DNA of 43,618 nt from an uncultured Microbacterium sp. (GCA_947503655.1 CANNEP010000019.1:1-43618); one strand, 5' to 3'. Shown: positions 16,813 through 25,273, counted from the first letter of the stretch. Program-made: numbers and translations. Notes: generated from the letters alone by a model not told the origin.

Positions 16813-19044
16813 TTACGCCGTGATTTCCTCAAGCGTTGCCGAGCGACCTGCGATCTCTTCGATCACGTCGTCACCGGCGCGAGCCTCGTCGAAGGGTGCT
16901 TCGATCTCGGCGCGGTCAAGGAGTTCGGTCATGCGGCGACGGCGCTGACGCGGGATGAGCGTCACGACACGTCCGCTGTTGCCGGCACGGCCCGTGCGGC
17001 CCGAGCGGTGCATGTACGTCTTGTACTCGTCGGGGGCGTCAGCCTGAACCACCAGGTCGATGTCATCAACGTGGATACCGCGAGCGGCGACGTCGGTTGC
17101 GACGAGCACGTCGACGCGACCCGAGGTCATACGCTGCAGGTTGCGCGTGCGCTTGGCCTGGTTCAGGTCTCCGTGCAGTGCGACGGCCGGGATGCCGGCG
17201 TCTTCGAACTGCTCGGTCAGCATTTCTGCGTATGCGCGGGTGCGGGTAAAGACGAGGGTCTTACCTTCGCGGTCGACCAGGGAGGTGAGGATGTCAGCCT
17301 TCTCGCGGTGCTCAACCACCAGCACGCGGTGCTCGATGGTCCCGGAGTCCTGATCTTCACCAGCAACTTCGTAGACGGCCGGCTCAACGAGGAACTCGTT
17401 GACGAGGGCTTCGACCTCGGCGTCCAGCGTTGCCGAGAACAGCAGCTTCTGGCTGCCGTCCTGCGTCTGGCGGAGGATGCGTTGCACGGGCTCGAGGAAT
17501 CCGAGCTCGCACATGTGGTCAGCCTCGTCGAGGACCGCGAACTTGACCTCGGAAAGGTCGAGCTTGCGCTGCTGGATGAGGTCTTCGATGCGGCCGGGCG
17601 TGCCGATGATGATGTCGACACCCTTCTGCAGCGCACCCACCTGGCGACCCTGGGGAACGCCACCGTAAATCTGGGTCGTGAAGAGTCCGACGCTACGTGC
17701 GATCGGCTGCACGGTGCGGTCAATCTGCAGAGCGAGCTCGCGCGTCGGCGCGAGGATGATTGCGGACGGCTTGCGGCCGAACTCACGCTTGATGCCGGCG
17801 CGCGAGCGCAGCAGCGCCTCGACGAGCGGAGCACCGAAAGCGATGGTCTTGCCGGAACCCGTACGGCCACGGCCGAGGGTGTCGCGACCATCGAGGATGT
17901 CGGGGATCGTCGCAGCCTGAATCGGGAACGGCGACTCAGCGCCGAGTTCGCTCAGTGCGCGGACGATGTTGTCACCGAGGCCGAGTGCCTGGAACGTCGT
18001 CTCGGCGACGTCGTCAGCGGATACCGCCTGCGCCTCGAGACGCTCAAGTACGACATCTTCGTGATCTTCGAACGACTTCTTGGTTTCGGTCTTGTTCCAG
18101 TCGGAACGGTCGCCACGCGGACGCTCGTTGCGGTCGTCGCGGAACGACGGGCGCTCGGCACGAGCCGGGCGGTCACCGTACGAAGCGCGCTCGTCGCGGC
18201 CACGTGCCGGACGCTCGTCACGGTTGAAGCGCGAACGGTCGCCATCACGGAACGACGGGCGGTCGCTGCGAGCCGCGCGGTCGTTGCGGTCGAAACGACG
18301 CTCGCCGTCGCGGGGTGCACGGTCATCGCGGTTGTACGAGCCACGGGTGTCGCGGTCGCCACGGTTGTACGCGGGACGGTCATCGCGGTTGAAACGACGC
18401 TCGCCGTCGCGGCCACCACGGTCGTCGCGGTTGTACGAGCCACGGTCGGTGCTGTTGTCGCGGTTGTAGGCCGGGCGGTCGTCGGTCTGGAAGCGCGAAC
18501 GCGGGCCGTCGCGGAACACCGGACGCTCGCGGTCGAAACGACGCTCGCCATCGCGTGCCGGGCGTGCGCCACGGTTGACGTCGCGGTCGCCACGGTCCTG
18601 GCGAGGGCGGTCGTCGCGGTTGTAGCGGTTGTAGCGGTCGCCACGGTCACCGCGGTCGTCGCGGTTGAAGCGGGGGCGCTCGTTGCGGTCGCCACTGGCG
18701 AAGCGGTCGTTACGGCCGCCGCGATCGTTACGGTCGTTGCCGTAGCTGCGACCCCGGTCGTCGCCGCGGTCGCGCAGGTCGCCACGCTCGTGACGGTCGT
18801 CGCGCGTCGAAGCGTCGCGCGACGGACGGCCGGCGGCGTTGTCCTGGATTCCGCGAGCGTGGTCGCGACCGGCGCGGTCGTCAGCCGACCAGCGTGCCTT
18901 CTTCGGCGCCTCGGCTTCGGCGGGAGCCTGGTAGCCGCGGTGCGAGCGGCCAATGCCCTGCTTCGTGGCCTTCTTGCGCTCCGAGTAGCGGGGGTCGTAG
19001 TTCTTGGGCGCGCGTGAGCCGCCCGATTTGTGGTTCTTCGGCAT
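16813..19044 (-). CDS. DEAD-box ATP-dependent RNA helicase with Arg/Asp-rich repetitive N-terminal tail
   Basis: A 743-residue RNA helicase for RNA remodelling, perhaps in ribosome assembly or mRNA decay. Residues about 30-335 are a disordered tail built of RGDR, NRDD and RDGERRF repeats. The core follows: Q motif (PFPIQAATIP), Walker A with Lys399 (GRTGSGKT), PTREL, DEAD at 506-509, SAT (FSATLD), and motif VI with His679 (HRSGRTGRAG). Most bacterial relatives such as DeaD and RhlE carry their basic tail at the C-terminus; here it is N-terminal and unusually long. The start is placed at MPKNHKSGG (19044), with AAGGA about 12 nt upstream. An ATG 84 bases further upstream gives an unlikely N-terminus. 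Large open frames on the opposite strand reflect the tail's codon pattern and are not genes. Confidence 0.93.
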   Translation of the reverse strand: MPKNHKSGGSRAPKNYDPRYSERKKATKQGIGRSHRGYQAPAEAEAPKKARWSADDRAGRDHARGIQDNAAGRPSRDASTRDDRHERGDLRDRGDDRGRSYGNDRNDRGGRNDRFASGDRNERPRFNRDDRGDRGDRYNRYNRDDRPRQDRGDRDVNRGARPARDGERRFDRERPVFRDGPRSRFQTDDRPAYNRDNSTDRGSYNRDDRGGRDGERRFNRDDRPAYNRGDRDTRGSYNRDDRAPRDGERRFDRNDRAARSDRPSFRDGDRSRFNRDERPARGRDERASYGDRPARAERPSFRDDRNERPRGDRSDWNKTETKKSFEDHEDVVLERLEAQAVSADDVAETTFQALGLGDNIVRALSELGAESPFPIQAATIPDILDGRDTLGRGRTGSGKTIAFGAPLVEALLRSRAGIKREFGRKPSAIILAPTRELALQIDRTVQPIARSVGLFTTQIYGGVPQGRQVGALQKGVDIIIGTPGRIEDLIQQRKLDLSEVKFAVLDEADHMCELGFLEPVQRILRQTQDGSQKLLFSATLDAEVEALVNEFLVEPAVYEVAGEDQDSGTIEHRVLVVEHREKADILTSLVDREGKTLVFTRTRAYAEMLTEQFEDAGIPAVALHGDLNQAKRTRNLQRMTSGRVDVLVATDVAARGIHVDDIDLVVQADAPDEYKTYMHRSGRTGRAGNSGRVVTLIPRQRRRRMTELLDRAEIEAPFDEARAGDDVIEEIAGRSATLEEITA

Positions 19045-19133
19045 GAAGTGAATTAGTCCTTGAGTTGTCGCACGAAAACAGCGCTCGCGCATAGGCGAGT
19101 AACCCGGACTATCGTCGGCCGGGGCCATTCCTG

Positions 19134-19164
19134 TGATGTTCCGCGCACCGATCGGTGCACATCA
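19134..19164. promoter_or_regulatory. palindrome-centred hairpin in the helicase leader
   Basis: A perfect 14-bp palindrome (GCACCGATCGGTGC, 19145-19158) is enclosed by TGATGT/ACATCA arms with a 5-base bulge on one side. It lies 90 bp upstream of the helicase start. It could be an operator or an RNA structure in a cold-shock-like leader. Confidence 0.4.
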
Positions 19165-19314
19165 TCGGCCCCTGAGGCTCACACAAAAGATTTTCCGCTG
19201 ACGCGGTTGCCTCAATGCCGACAGTCCAGTTTAACCGACGGGCGTCTGAGAAAGAGCCGTGCACCCAATCGTCCGTCGTGCGCCCGGCGCAACTCCCGGT
19301 TCCGCCCCCGGACG

Positions 19315-20226
19315 CTACCCCCGCGAGCGCCCCTGCAGAACGTAGCGGAGAGTGAGCCCGGCCAGGGCGATGACGGCTGCGACCACGATGGGGCGGAGCG
19401 AGAGTTCTGGCATGAAGAGGTATTGCTGGAACACCTGCAGCGCGTATTCGGGGACTTCGCGCCACTCCTTCAGCATCACGCGCGAGCCCAGCACGGATGC
19501 CGACGCTGTGATCGCGGCCGGCGTCACCCACAACAGTGCGAGCGCCCCGACGGTCGCGGCGATGCGGCCCGATGTATGCACGCCAACCACGACGACCGCG
19601 AATCCGACGCCGACGGGTGTGACCCAGAGGGTGATGGAGGACAGCATCGACATGTCTTGATGCGGCGCGATTACCGAAGCCAACTCGCGGATCCAGCCAC
19701 CGACAAACAGGACGAAGAGTGTGGTTCCGATCAGCCACCCCGGCGATGCCCATCGTCCTGCGGCGTGCGTTTTGGTTCCGGAACCGAACCCCAGGCTGCA
19801 GAGCACACACGTCAGAAAGGCCGTGACGAGGCAGAGGGCCAGGCCCGTCGAGATGACGGCGAAGTATAGTTGCGATTCGCCATTACCTTTGAGACCCAGC
19901 AGCGTGACAAAAGCGGACTGGATGACGGCGATACCTTGGAGTCCGCTCACTCCCAGCACGACCCACCAGCGTCGGGCTCGGAGTCCGGGCGTGAAGCCCG
20001 TGATGAGACCGGCGAGCCCGGCTCCCACGATGAAGTACGCCGCGACGGCGTGCACGTAGTACTGGCTGAACGGTGCGAGCGCGAACGGCATATCGGTGTT
20101 GTTCGTGCCCCACAGATTCTGTAGTGGGAGTCGGGCGCCGGTCATCCACCACGGAAGCAGCCCGAGGCCTGCGGCGGCAACGCCAAGCGCGACCGCGCCG
20201 ATTCGGCCCTTCGTTGTGGCTCGCAT
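19315..20226 (-). CDS. unrecognised multi-pass membrane protein
   Basis: A 303-residue protein with about seven or eight hydrophobic helices spread over its whole length and short loops. An Arg/Lys-rich N-terminus (MRATTKGR) precedes the first helix, and the last helix ends in VLQGRSRG. Extracytoplasmic-looking loops have WGTNNTDMPFALAPFSQYY and IAPHQDMS. I do not recognise a family and can name no motif that suggests transport or catalysis. The start ATG (20226) has TAGGCT exactly 6 nt upstream, so it looks leaderless. The helicase gene follows on the same strand after 270 bp, far enough to have its own promoter. Confidence 0.7.
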   Translation of the reverse strand: MRATTKGRIGAVALGVAAAGLGLLPWWMTGARLPLQNLWGTNNTDMPFALAPFSQYYVHAVAAYFIVGAGLAGLITGFTPGLRARRWWVVLGVSGLQGIAVIQSAFVTLLGLKGNGESQLYFAVISTGLALCLVTAFLTCVLCSLGFGSGTKTHAAGRWASPGWLIGTTLFVLFVGGWIRELASVIAPHQDMSMLSSITLWVTPVGVGFAVVVVGVHTSGRIAATVGALALLWVTPAAITASASVLGSRVMLKEWREVPEYALQVFQQYLFMPELSLRPIVVAAVIALAGLTLRYVLQGRSRG

Positions 20227-20232
20227 GCGGTC

Positions 20233-20238
20233 AGCCTA
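20233..20238 (-). promoter_or_regulatory. -10-like TAGGCT, leaderless start
   Basis: On the minus strand TAGGCT is followed by 6 nt and the ATG at 20226. No Shine-Dalgarno sequence. Confidence 0.5.
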
Positions 20239-20304
20239 GGTGTGTTTCTCTCAGGCCTGGCCTGCCGCGCAGGGGTTTGTAATCTTTCGGACATCTGCGC
20301 AGTG

Positions 20305-20310
20305 TGAAAT
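20305..20310 (+). promoter_or_regulatory. -10-like TGAAAT, leaderless start
   Basis: TGAAAT, then 6 nt, then ATG at 20317. It lacks the usual A at position 2 and is a weaker match than its neighbours. Confidence 0.35.
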
Positions 20311-20316
20311 AGACGC

Positions 20317-20901
20317 ATGGCACATGCTGATCCGATTACCGTCGCGATCGAGCGCCAGATCGATCCCACCCGCACGATCGAGGCAACAAGTTGGATGCAA
20401 GCAGGCGTTGACCTGGCTGCTGGATTCGACGGTTTCTTAGGTTCAGGCTGGGTTCGCGCTGGCGCCGAGAGCGAGCTCTGGTACATGCTTTACCGCTTCA
20501 CCGACATTGCGACCCTCGAGGCGTGGGAGCAATCGTCGCAGCGCAATTGGTGGCTGGACTCCGGCCGCGCATTCGCGAAGGAAGTACGCACCGAGCGCCG
20601 GACCGGCATTGAAGGCTGGTTTGACGCACCACTGGGTGCGATGCTCAACGACCCGGCGACGGGGCCGATCGCGCAGGTCATTCCACCCGCACCTCCGCGA
20701 TGGAAGCAGGCTGTCAGCATCTGGCTGGGCTTCTTCCCGGTGAATCTGCTGTTTTCGTGGCTGTTTGGGTTCATCCCGGGCTTCGACGTCTTGCCTCTGC
20801 CGCTGCGCGTGCTGATCTCTACGCTCATCCTGACGCCGATCATGGCGTACTGGGTACTGCCATGGGTCACCCGCATGCTGCGGCCCTGGTTGCACAAGTA
20901 G
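20317..20901 (+). CDS. antibiotic biosynthesis monooxygenase (ABM)-domain protein with C-terminal membrane helices
   Basis: A 194-residue protein in two parts. Residues about 6-100 form a dimeric alpha/beta-barrel ABM-like domain, seen in TVAIERQIDP, WYMLYRFTDIATLEAWEQSS and the following helix. Residues about 125-185 hold two membrane helices split by a Pro-rich turn (WKQAVSIWLGFFPVNLLFSWLFG, then LRVLISTLILTPIMAYWVLPW). This matches the COG3224 type. Such proteins are widely called monooxygenases, but activity has been shown for few and cofactor-free quinol chemistry is only a possibility. The membrane tail suggests action at the inner face of the membrane. The start seems leaderless. Confidence 0.8.
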   Translation: MAHADPITVAIERQIDPTRTIEATSWMQAGVDLAAGFDGFLGSGWVRAGAESELWYMLYRFTDIATLEAWEQSSQRNWWLDSGRAFAKEVRTERRTGIEGWFDAPLGAMLNDPATGPIAQVIPPAPPRWKQAVSIWLGFFPVNLLFSWLFGFIPGFDVLPLPLRVLISTLILTPIMAYWVLPWVTRMLRPWLHK

Positions 20902-20987
20902 ATCGCAGGCGGGGCCGGGCCTGCCGGCGGCCGGGGAGTTGGCGTGGCCGCGAGCCGCGAACCGTCTACCCGGCGCCACTGCGCCGA

Positions 20988-20993
20988 TACGAT
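20988..20993 (+). promoter_or_regulatory. -10 TACGAT, leaderless GTG start
   Basis: TACGAT is followed by 6 nt and the GTG at 21000. No ribosome binding site. Confidence 0.55.
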
Positions 20994-20999
20994 GAGATC

Positions 21000-21917
21000 G
21001 TGAGTTTTGATCCCACCGGTCGCCAAGTATTCCTGCGTGCCTCGCACGATGGCCGCGTCGTTTCGGCGCAGATTTCCCAAGTGGGTGCCTCGCTTCGTCA
21101 CCTCACTGTCGACGGCGTCGACGTGGTTCCGTCATTCCCCGCGGGAATCCCGGCACCCGGTGCCTCCGGCATTGTGCTGGTTCCGTGGCCCAATCGGGTG
21201 CGGGGCGGCACGTGGACGGTGGGCGACACGACGTATCAGTTGGCGATCACCGAGCCCGCACTCGACAACGCGAGCCACGGGCTGTTGCGTTTCACTGCGT
21301 ACGACGTCGCGGATGGGCCGGAGTCGGTCACGCTGCGCGCCGACGTCTTTCCGCAGACCGGGTACCCATTTCACCTGCAGACATCGGTGACGTACGCGCT
21401 CGTTGCGGATGGCATCGTCGTCACGCATGCGATTCGCAATGTTGGCACGAGCCCGGCGCCGGTTGCCCTCGGCACCCACCCCTACTTAGCCGTTGGCGAT
21501 GCGCCGGCGAGTGAGATTACGGTGACGTCGAGCGGAACCACATACTTCGTTGTCGACGACAAGCTGGTTCCGACGGGGTCGGCTGCCGTGACCCCCGAGA
21601 ACGATTTGCGTGCGGGGCAGGTGCTGGCCGACCTCGTGCTGGACACCGCGTACACCGGACTGTCACGCGACGCCTCTGGACGTGCATCGCACACCCTGCG
21701 CGATACCGCTGGACGTACGGTGACGCTTTGGCAGGATGAGAGCTTCGACTACGTGCAGCTGTACACCGCGCGACCCTACGCTGATCGGGATGTCTCGATC
21801 GCGGTGGAGCCGATGACGGCGCCCGCGAATGCGTTCAACACCGGTGAGGCTGTGCGTTGGCTGGCTCCGGATGAAGACTGGCAAGCACAGTGGGGCATCA
21901 CGTACGCGGCTAGCTGA
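21000..21917 (+). CDS. aldose 1-epimerase (galactose mutarotase family)
   Basis: A 305-residue beta-sandwich sugar mutarotase interconverting alpha and beta anomers of an aldose. Landmarks are VPWPNRVRGGTW near residue 60, the catalytic-type His in NASHGLLRF, GTHPYLAV with a second His, and the Glu in AVEPMTAPANAFNTGE near the end, which acts as base in this family. The chain then closes with WLAPDEDWQAQWGITY. The actual sugar is not known. The frame is open for 300 bases upstream, but GTG at 21000 is chosen because a TACGAT -10 lies 6 nt before it and because the protein then has the normal family length. Confidence 0.88.
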   Translation: MSFDPTGRQVFLRASHDGRVVSAQISQVGASLRHLTVDGVDVVPSFPAGIPAPGASGIVLVPWPNRVRGGTWTVGDTTYQLAITEPALDNASHGLLRFTAYDVADGPESVTLRADVFPQTGYPFHLQTSVTYALVADGIVVTHAIRNVGTSPAPVALGTHPYLAVGDAPASEITVTSSGTTYFVVDDKLVPTGSAAVTPENDLRAGQVLADLVLDTAYTGLSRDASGRASHTLRDTAGRTVTLWQDESFDYVQLYTARPYADRDVSIAVEPMTAPANAFNTGEAVRWLAPDEDWQAQWGITYAAS

Positions 21918-21979
21918 GGCTCGGGCTCTCGCGGCCGGTTACTCGGTGCTACTCGCCGAGCGATAGCCCCGGGCTCTCG

Positions 21980-22501
21980 CTACTCCGCGCTCATCGACGC
22001 CGCCCATTCGGCGACCCGGCGCGTGCTTTCCTCTTCGGAGAGGTCTTCAACACGGCTCATGACCGACCAGCGCACACCGAACGGATCGCGGATACTCGCG
22101 AAGCGGTCACCGGACACAAAATTGCTCGGCGCCTCGCGAACCTCGGCTCCGGCGGCAGTTGCGCGGGCGACGACGTCATCGACGTCGGCGACAAAGATTC
22201 CCATCGAATAGCAGTCATCGCCACCGGTTGGTGCTGGTACGAGGTGGTACTCAGGGCTCGGCTCACCAATCTGGAGGTGGCCGTCTTCGAACGCCAATTC
22301 GGCGTGCACCACGACGCCACCGAACTCCGTGGCGTCGATGAGGCGGGCTCCGAAGATGTCGGCGTAGAAGGCCATGGCCTCACGTGCTCCGGGGATTGCG
22401 AGGAACGGCGTGAGGGTGCTGGATCCGTGGGGTCGGCCGTTCGTCGTGTGGGTGCCGGTGACGCCGATGCGTGGGGACTCGTTTTGCTCGTGAATACTCA
22501 T
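21980..22501 (-). CDS. VOC superfamily (glyoxalase/PhnB-like) protein
   Basis: A 173-residue protein with one vicinal-oxygen-chelate domain of about 120 residues after a 27-residue polar head. Motifs are TPFLAIPGAREAMAFYADIFGA, HAELAFEDGHLQIGE, MGIFVADVDDVVARA and IRDPFGVRWSVMSRVED, which resemble PhnB and related proteins in pfam Glyoxalase. The substrate is unknown. The C-terminal tail (EDLSEEESTRRVAEWAASM) is typical for this subgroup. The gene is divergent from an AraC-type regulator with 170 bp between, and both starts look leaderless. Confidence 0.85.
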   Translation of the reverse strand: MSIHEQNESPRIGVTGTHTTNGRPHGSSTLTPFLAIPGAREAMAFYADIFGARLIDATEFGGVVVHAELAFEDGHLQIGEPSPEYHLVPAPTGGDDCYSMGIFVADVDDVVARATAAGAEVREAPSNFVSGDRFASIRDPFGVRWSVMSRVEDLSEEESTRRVAEWAASMSAE

Positions 22502-22507
22502 GGCGTC

Positions 22508-22513
22508 ACGCTA
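22508..22513 (-). promoter_or_regulatory. -10 TAGCGT, leaderless start
   Basis: On the minus strand TAGCGT, 6 nt, then ATG at 22501. No Shine-Dalgarno sequence. Confidence 0.5.
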
Positions 22514-22659
22514 CGCGCGGCTGGCGTGCGAGCGCTTGAAGAATTGCGACAACGTTGGAGCGCTTTGCGGTGTTGTTGGGTTCGCGTCGCTCGCGGTGTT
22601 GCGCGGTGCGGGGTTGCGGGCGCGGGTTGCAGGGTGTTCCGCGCGCTCGGGTCGTGCTT

Positions 22660-22665
22660 TAGCCT
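22660..22665 (+). promoter_or_regulatory. -10 TAGCCT, leaderless start
   Basis: TAGCCT, 6 nt, then ATG at 22672. This chooses 22672 over the in-frame GTG at 22666. Confidence 0.5.
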
Positions 22666-22671
22666 GTGTGC

Positions 22672-23469
22672 ATGATCGATTCGTCGCGCGGGGTGTTGTT
22701 TCCGTCGCGGCTACCGTCATTCACTCGACTCCCACCACCGCCCGAAGTCGCGCATCTCGTCGTGTGGTTTTGGATTCCGGAGTGGAACCTCCCGCCCGGC
22801 GTGATCTCGCGGCAGGATCTCGTCGCGTACCCGGCACTCAACCTCGTCGTCGAACCCGACCAGGTGACGCTGTCTGGAGCGACGACGCGGGCGTCATATC
22901 GAGAGCTGAGCGGTGAGGGTTGGGCTGTTGGCGCGCTGTTACGGCCAGCCGCAGTCGCAGCGTTCGTCGAGTCGCCCGCAGACATTGTCGGCACGATGAG
23001 AACCGTCGATGCCGCAGACGTACTCTCTGCCGTGTCTGCGGCAATGGTTCCGGAGTCCCCTGCTTCCGCACGACATGCCGCTGCCGTGTCAGCGGTTGCG
23101 TCGTGGTTGGCGGCTCGGGCAGGCTCCGCGAGCGCGGCAGATCTGCACGCCAATGCACTGACCGATGTGTTTATGGGTGATCATCCTGCGCGGTCGGTCG
23201 CTGAGGCGGCGGCGCGGTTGGCTGTGTCGGAGCGTACGCTGCAACGAATCGCGCATCGCTACGTCGGCATGACGCCTGCAGCCATGATTCGGCGTCGGCG
23301 GCTGCAAGAAGCGGCCGAGCGGATGAGAGAGCATCCGGACGGGGATCTTGCGACGCTCGCGACGGAACTGGGCTACGCCGATCACGCGCACCTCACGCGG
23401 GACTTCCGGGTGGTGCTGGGGATCACGCCGACGGGCTATCGCGAGACGGCTACGCGCGCGAGCGAGTAA
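22672..23469 (+). CDS. AraC-family transcriptional regulator
   Basis: A 265-residue regulator. The N-terminal 150 residues resemble the DUF6597-type sensor domain (HLVVWFWIPEWNLPPG, then ALNLVVEPDQVTLSG, then EGWAVGALLRPAA). The C-terminal 100 residues hold the two helix-turn-helix motifs of AraC proteins: SVAEAAARLAVSERTLQRIA and GDLATLATELGYADHAHLTR, ending in GITPTGYRE. The ligand is not known. It may control the divergent VOC gene or itself. The 3' end overlaps the end of the convergent permease gene by 20 bp. Confidence 0.88.
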   Translation: MIDSSRGVLFPSRLPSFTRLPPPPEVAHLVVWFWIPEWNLPPGVISRQDLVAYPALNLVVEPDQVTLSGATTRASYRELSGEGWAVGALLRPAAVAAFVESPADIVGTMRTVDAADVLSAVSAAMVPESPASARHAAAVSAVASWLAARAGSASAADLHANALTDVFMGDHPARSVAEAAARLAVSERTLQRIAHRYVGMTPAAMIRRRRLQEAAERMREHPDGDLATLATELGYADHAHLTRDFRVVLGITPTGYRETATRASE

Positions 23470-24745
23470 CGCGGATCCGAATCACGCGGTAGACGACACC
23501 CGCGATGATGACGCACACGCCGATGAGGATTCCGGCGGCGGGAAGAGTCGCAACGAGGGTGAGGCATCCGATGGCGCCGAGGATCTGGAGCGCGCGCGGA
23601 TAGCGGCGTGCGTCGCCTGACTGCCGGAAGGCCGCAACATTGGCGATGAGGTAGTACAGGAGCACCCCGAACGATGAGAAGGCAATCGCTCCACGCAGGT
23701 CGGCGACAAGGATGATCGCGATGACAATGACGCCGATCGCGATTTCGGCGCGACGTGGCACGCTCCAGCGTTCGTCTACGACCGCAAGGAATCGCGGCAG
23801 GTCTTCTTCCCGCGCCATGGCCAAAGTCGTGCGGCCGATTCCGGTGAGAAGTGCGAGGAGAGCGCCGAGGGAAGCCGTGGCTGCCGCGATGTGGAGGATC
23901 GGCGATGCGGCGGTCCACCCGGCGACCGTCAGCACGTCGGCGAGGGGGGTCGCCGTTGCTATGGCGTCAGCACCGAGAGTCAGTATGACGGCGAGTCCGA
24001 CGAGCGTGTAGACGATGACCGCACCCGTGAGCGCAAAGATGATCGCGCGTGGAATGGTGCGCCGCGGAGTGACCACTTCTTCACCCATCGTGGCGATGCG
24101 GGCGTACCCGGCGAACGCGAAGAAGAGTAGTGCGGCACCCTGCAGCACACCCCATGCTGTCGGATCGGATAGCGGCTCGATGCCAAGTTCAGACGACGAT
24201 GTGGCCACGCCTGACCAATACCAGCCGAGCTGCTCCGTTGTTAGTCGGGTGGTCACGGCGGTGGCACCGGCCGCAACGACGATGGCGAGCCCGATCAGGC
24301 TGATGATGACCAGAATGCGTGTAAGCAACGCAGTGCGGGTGACGCCGAAGCAGTTCACCACGACGAGTGCGGCGACGGCAAGGACCGCGATCGGAACCTC
24401 GAAGCCGGTGGGTGCAGCATAGGCGGCGAAGGTCATCGCCATGGCAGCGCAACTCGCAACCTTTCCGATGAGGAAACACCAGCCGGCAATGAATCCGGCC
24501 CAGGGGCCGATTTCAGCGCGTGCGTATGCGTAGGTTCCGCCGGATACCGGATGTACGGCCGCCAACTGCGCTGACGCCGTGGCATTGCAGAAAGCAACGA
24601 TTGCGGCGATGGCAAGGGCCGCGAGCAGGGCATTGCCCGCGACGGACAGCACCGGACCCCAGACCGCGAATACACCAGCGCCAATCATGGAGCCCATGCC
24701 GACAACCACTGCGTCTGACAGAGTGAGTTGGCGTTTCAGTGGCAC
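23450..24745 (-). CDS. APC-family amino acid permease
   Basis: A 431-residue transporter with about twelve membrane helices. The start carries the APC signature in helix 1: LSDAVVVGMGSMIGAGVFAVWGPV. Later parts are HPVSGGTYAYARAEIGPWAGF and FFAFAGYARIATMGEEVVTP, the latter conserved at helix 6. The family exchanges or co-transports amino acids with protons; specificity is unknown. The start is GTG at 24745 without a clear ribosome binding site, with CACGAT 6 nt upstream. No partner enzyme lies beside it. Confidence 0.88.
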   Translation of the reverse strand: MPLKRQLTLSDAVVVGMGSMIGAGVFAVWGPVLSVAGNALLAALAIAAIVAFCNATASAQLAAVHPVSGGTYAYARAEIGPWAGFIAGWCFLIGKVASCAAMAMTFAAYAAPTGFEVPIAVLAVAALVVVNCFGVTRTALLTRILVIISLIGLAIVVAAGATAVTTRLTTEQLGWYWSGVATSSSELGIEPLSDPTAWGVLQGAALLFFAFAGYARIATMGEEVVTPRRTIPRAIIFALTGAVIVYTLVGLAVILTLGADAIATATPLADVLTVAGWTAASPILHIAAATASLGALLALLTGIGRTTLAMAREEDLPRFLAVVDERWSVPRRAEIAIGVIVIAIILVADLRGAIAFSSFGVLLYYLIANVAAFRQSGDARRYPRALQILGAIGCLTLVATLPAAGILIGVCVIIAGVVYRVIRIRVTRSRA

Positions 24746-24751
24746 AGAAAC

Positions 24752-24757
24752 ATCGTG
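24752..24757 (-). promoter_or_regulatory. -10-like CACGAT, leaderless GTG start
   Basis: On the minus strand CACGAT, 6 nt, then GTG at 24745. It fits the xAnnnT form but has C at position 1. Confidence 0.35.
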
Positions 24758-24835
24758 ACACGAAGGGGTTAACGCGCGGTGACGTATTTTCGTGCGCCTG
24801 CCAAGTTCGGTGCACCTGGCCGGCGCGAAGCGGAG

Positions 24836-25273
24836 CTATTCGCCGTCGACAACCTCAGCCAGCACAACGGCCATCGAAAGCGTCTCACCGTCGAATTCGA
24901 ACTGGAGGTATCCGTGTTCGTTGCGGTATCGGATGAATTCGTGGCTGGTCGCGATCGGCTCACCGAGGGCGTTCTGAATGTCCGCCCGAGACGAGGTGGC
25001 GTCGATGCCAGCGACGAGCGACGGCCACCCGGCATAGCGTTCGTGAGATCTCGTCTTTCGCGCATAGATAAAGATCGTGCGAAGGACGCCCTCAAGCACG
25101 AGGAAGTCGACGCCCCGATCAGAAACGGCGAGAAATTTCTCTTCGATGCCACGGTCGGTGTAGAGGTCGACTTTTGCGTTGCCTCCCAGGTTCTCCAACA
25201 CCCGACTGAAGCTCGCGTCGCTCTCACGCGCGCGCAGCGCCTGCAAAAATTCGATGATGCCGCCCTGAATCAT
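24836..25273 (-). CDS. unrecognised small protein, immunity-like pattern
   Basis: A 145-residue cytoplasmic protein with no signal or membrane segment. I do not recognise the family. The second half (WPSLVAGIDATSSRADIQNALGEP, written here in parts: WPSLVAG, then SRADIQNALGEP, then YLQFEFDGETL) follows a layout often seen in immunity and other small accessory proteins: a hydrophobic-Gly turn, a short helix, LGxP and a beta hairpin with LxFxFD. The start is placed at MIQGG because AGGGGCG lies just upstream; the frame is open for 117 more bases. It lies 113 bp downstream of the DUF222-HNH gene on the same strand. A link to that nuclease is only a guess. Confidence 0.55.
   Translation of the reverse strand: MIQGGIIEFLQALRARESDASFSRVLENLGGNAKVDLYTDRGIEEKFLAVSDRGVDFLVLEGVLRTIFIYARKTRSHERYAGWPSLVAGIDATSSRADIQNALGEPIATSHEFIRYRNEHGYLQFEFDGETLSMAVVLAEVVDGE

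Noticed and set aside
17008..19017. 669-codon open frame opposite the DEAD-box helicase
   Set aside because: It is the antisense image of the Arg/Asp-rich tail and core, giving a monotonous Val/Ala/Arg sequence with no ribosome binding site or domain.
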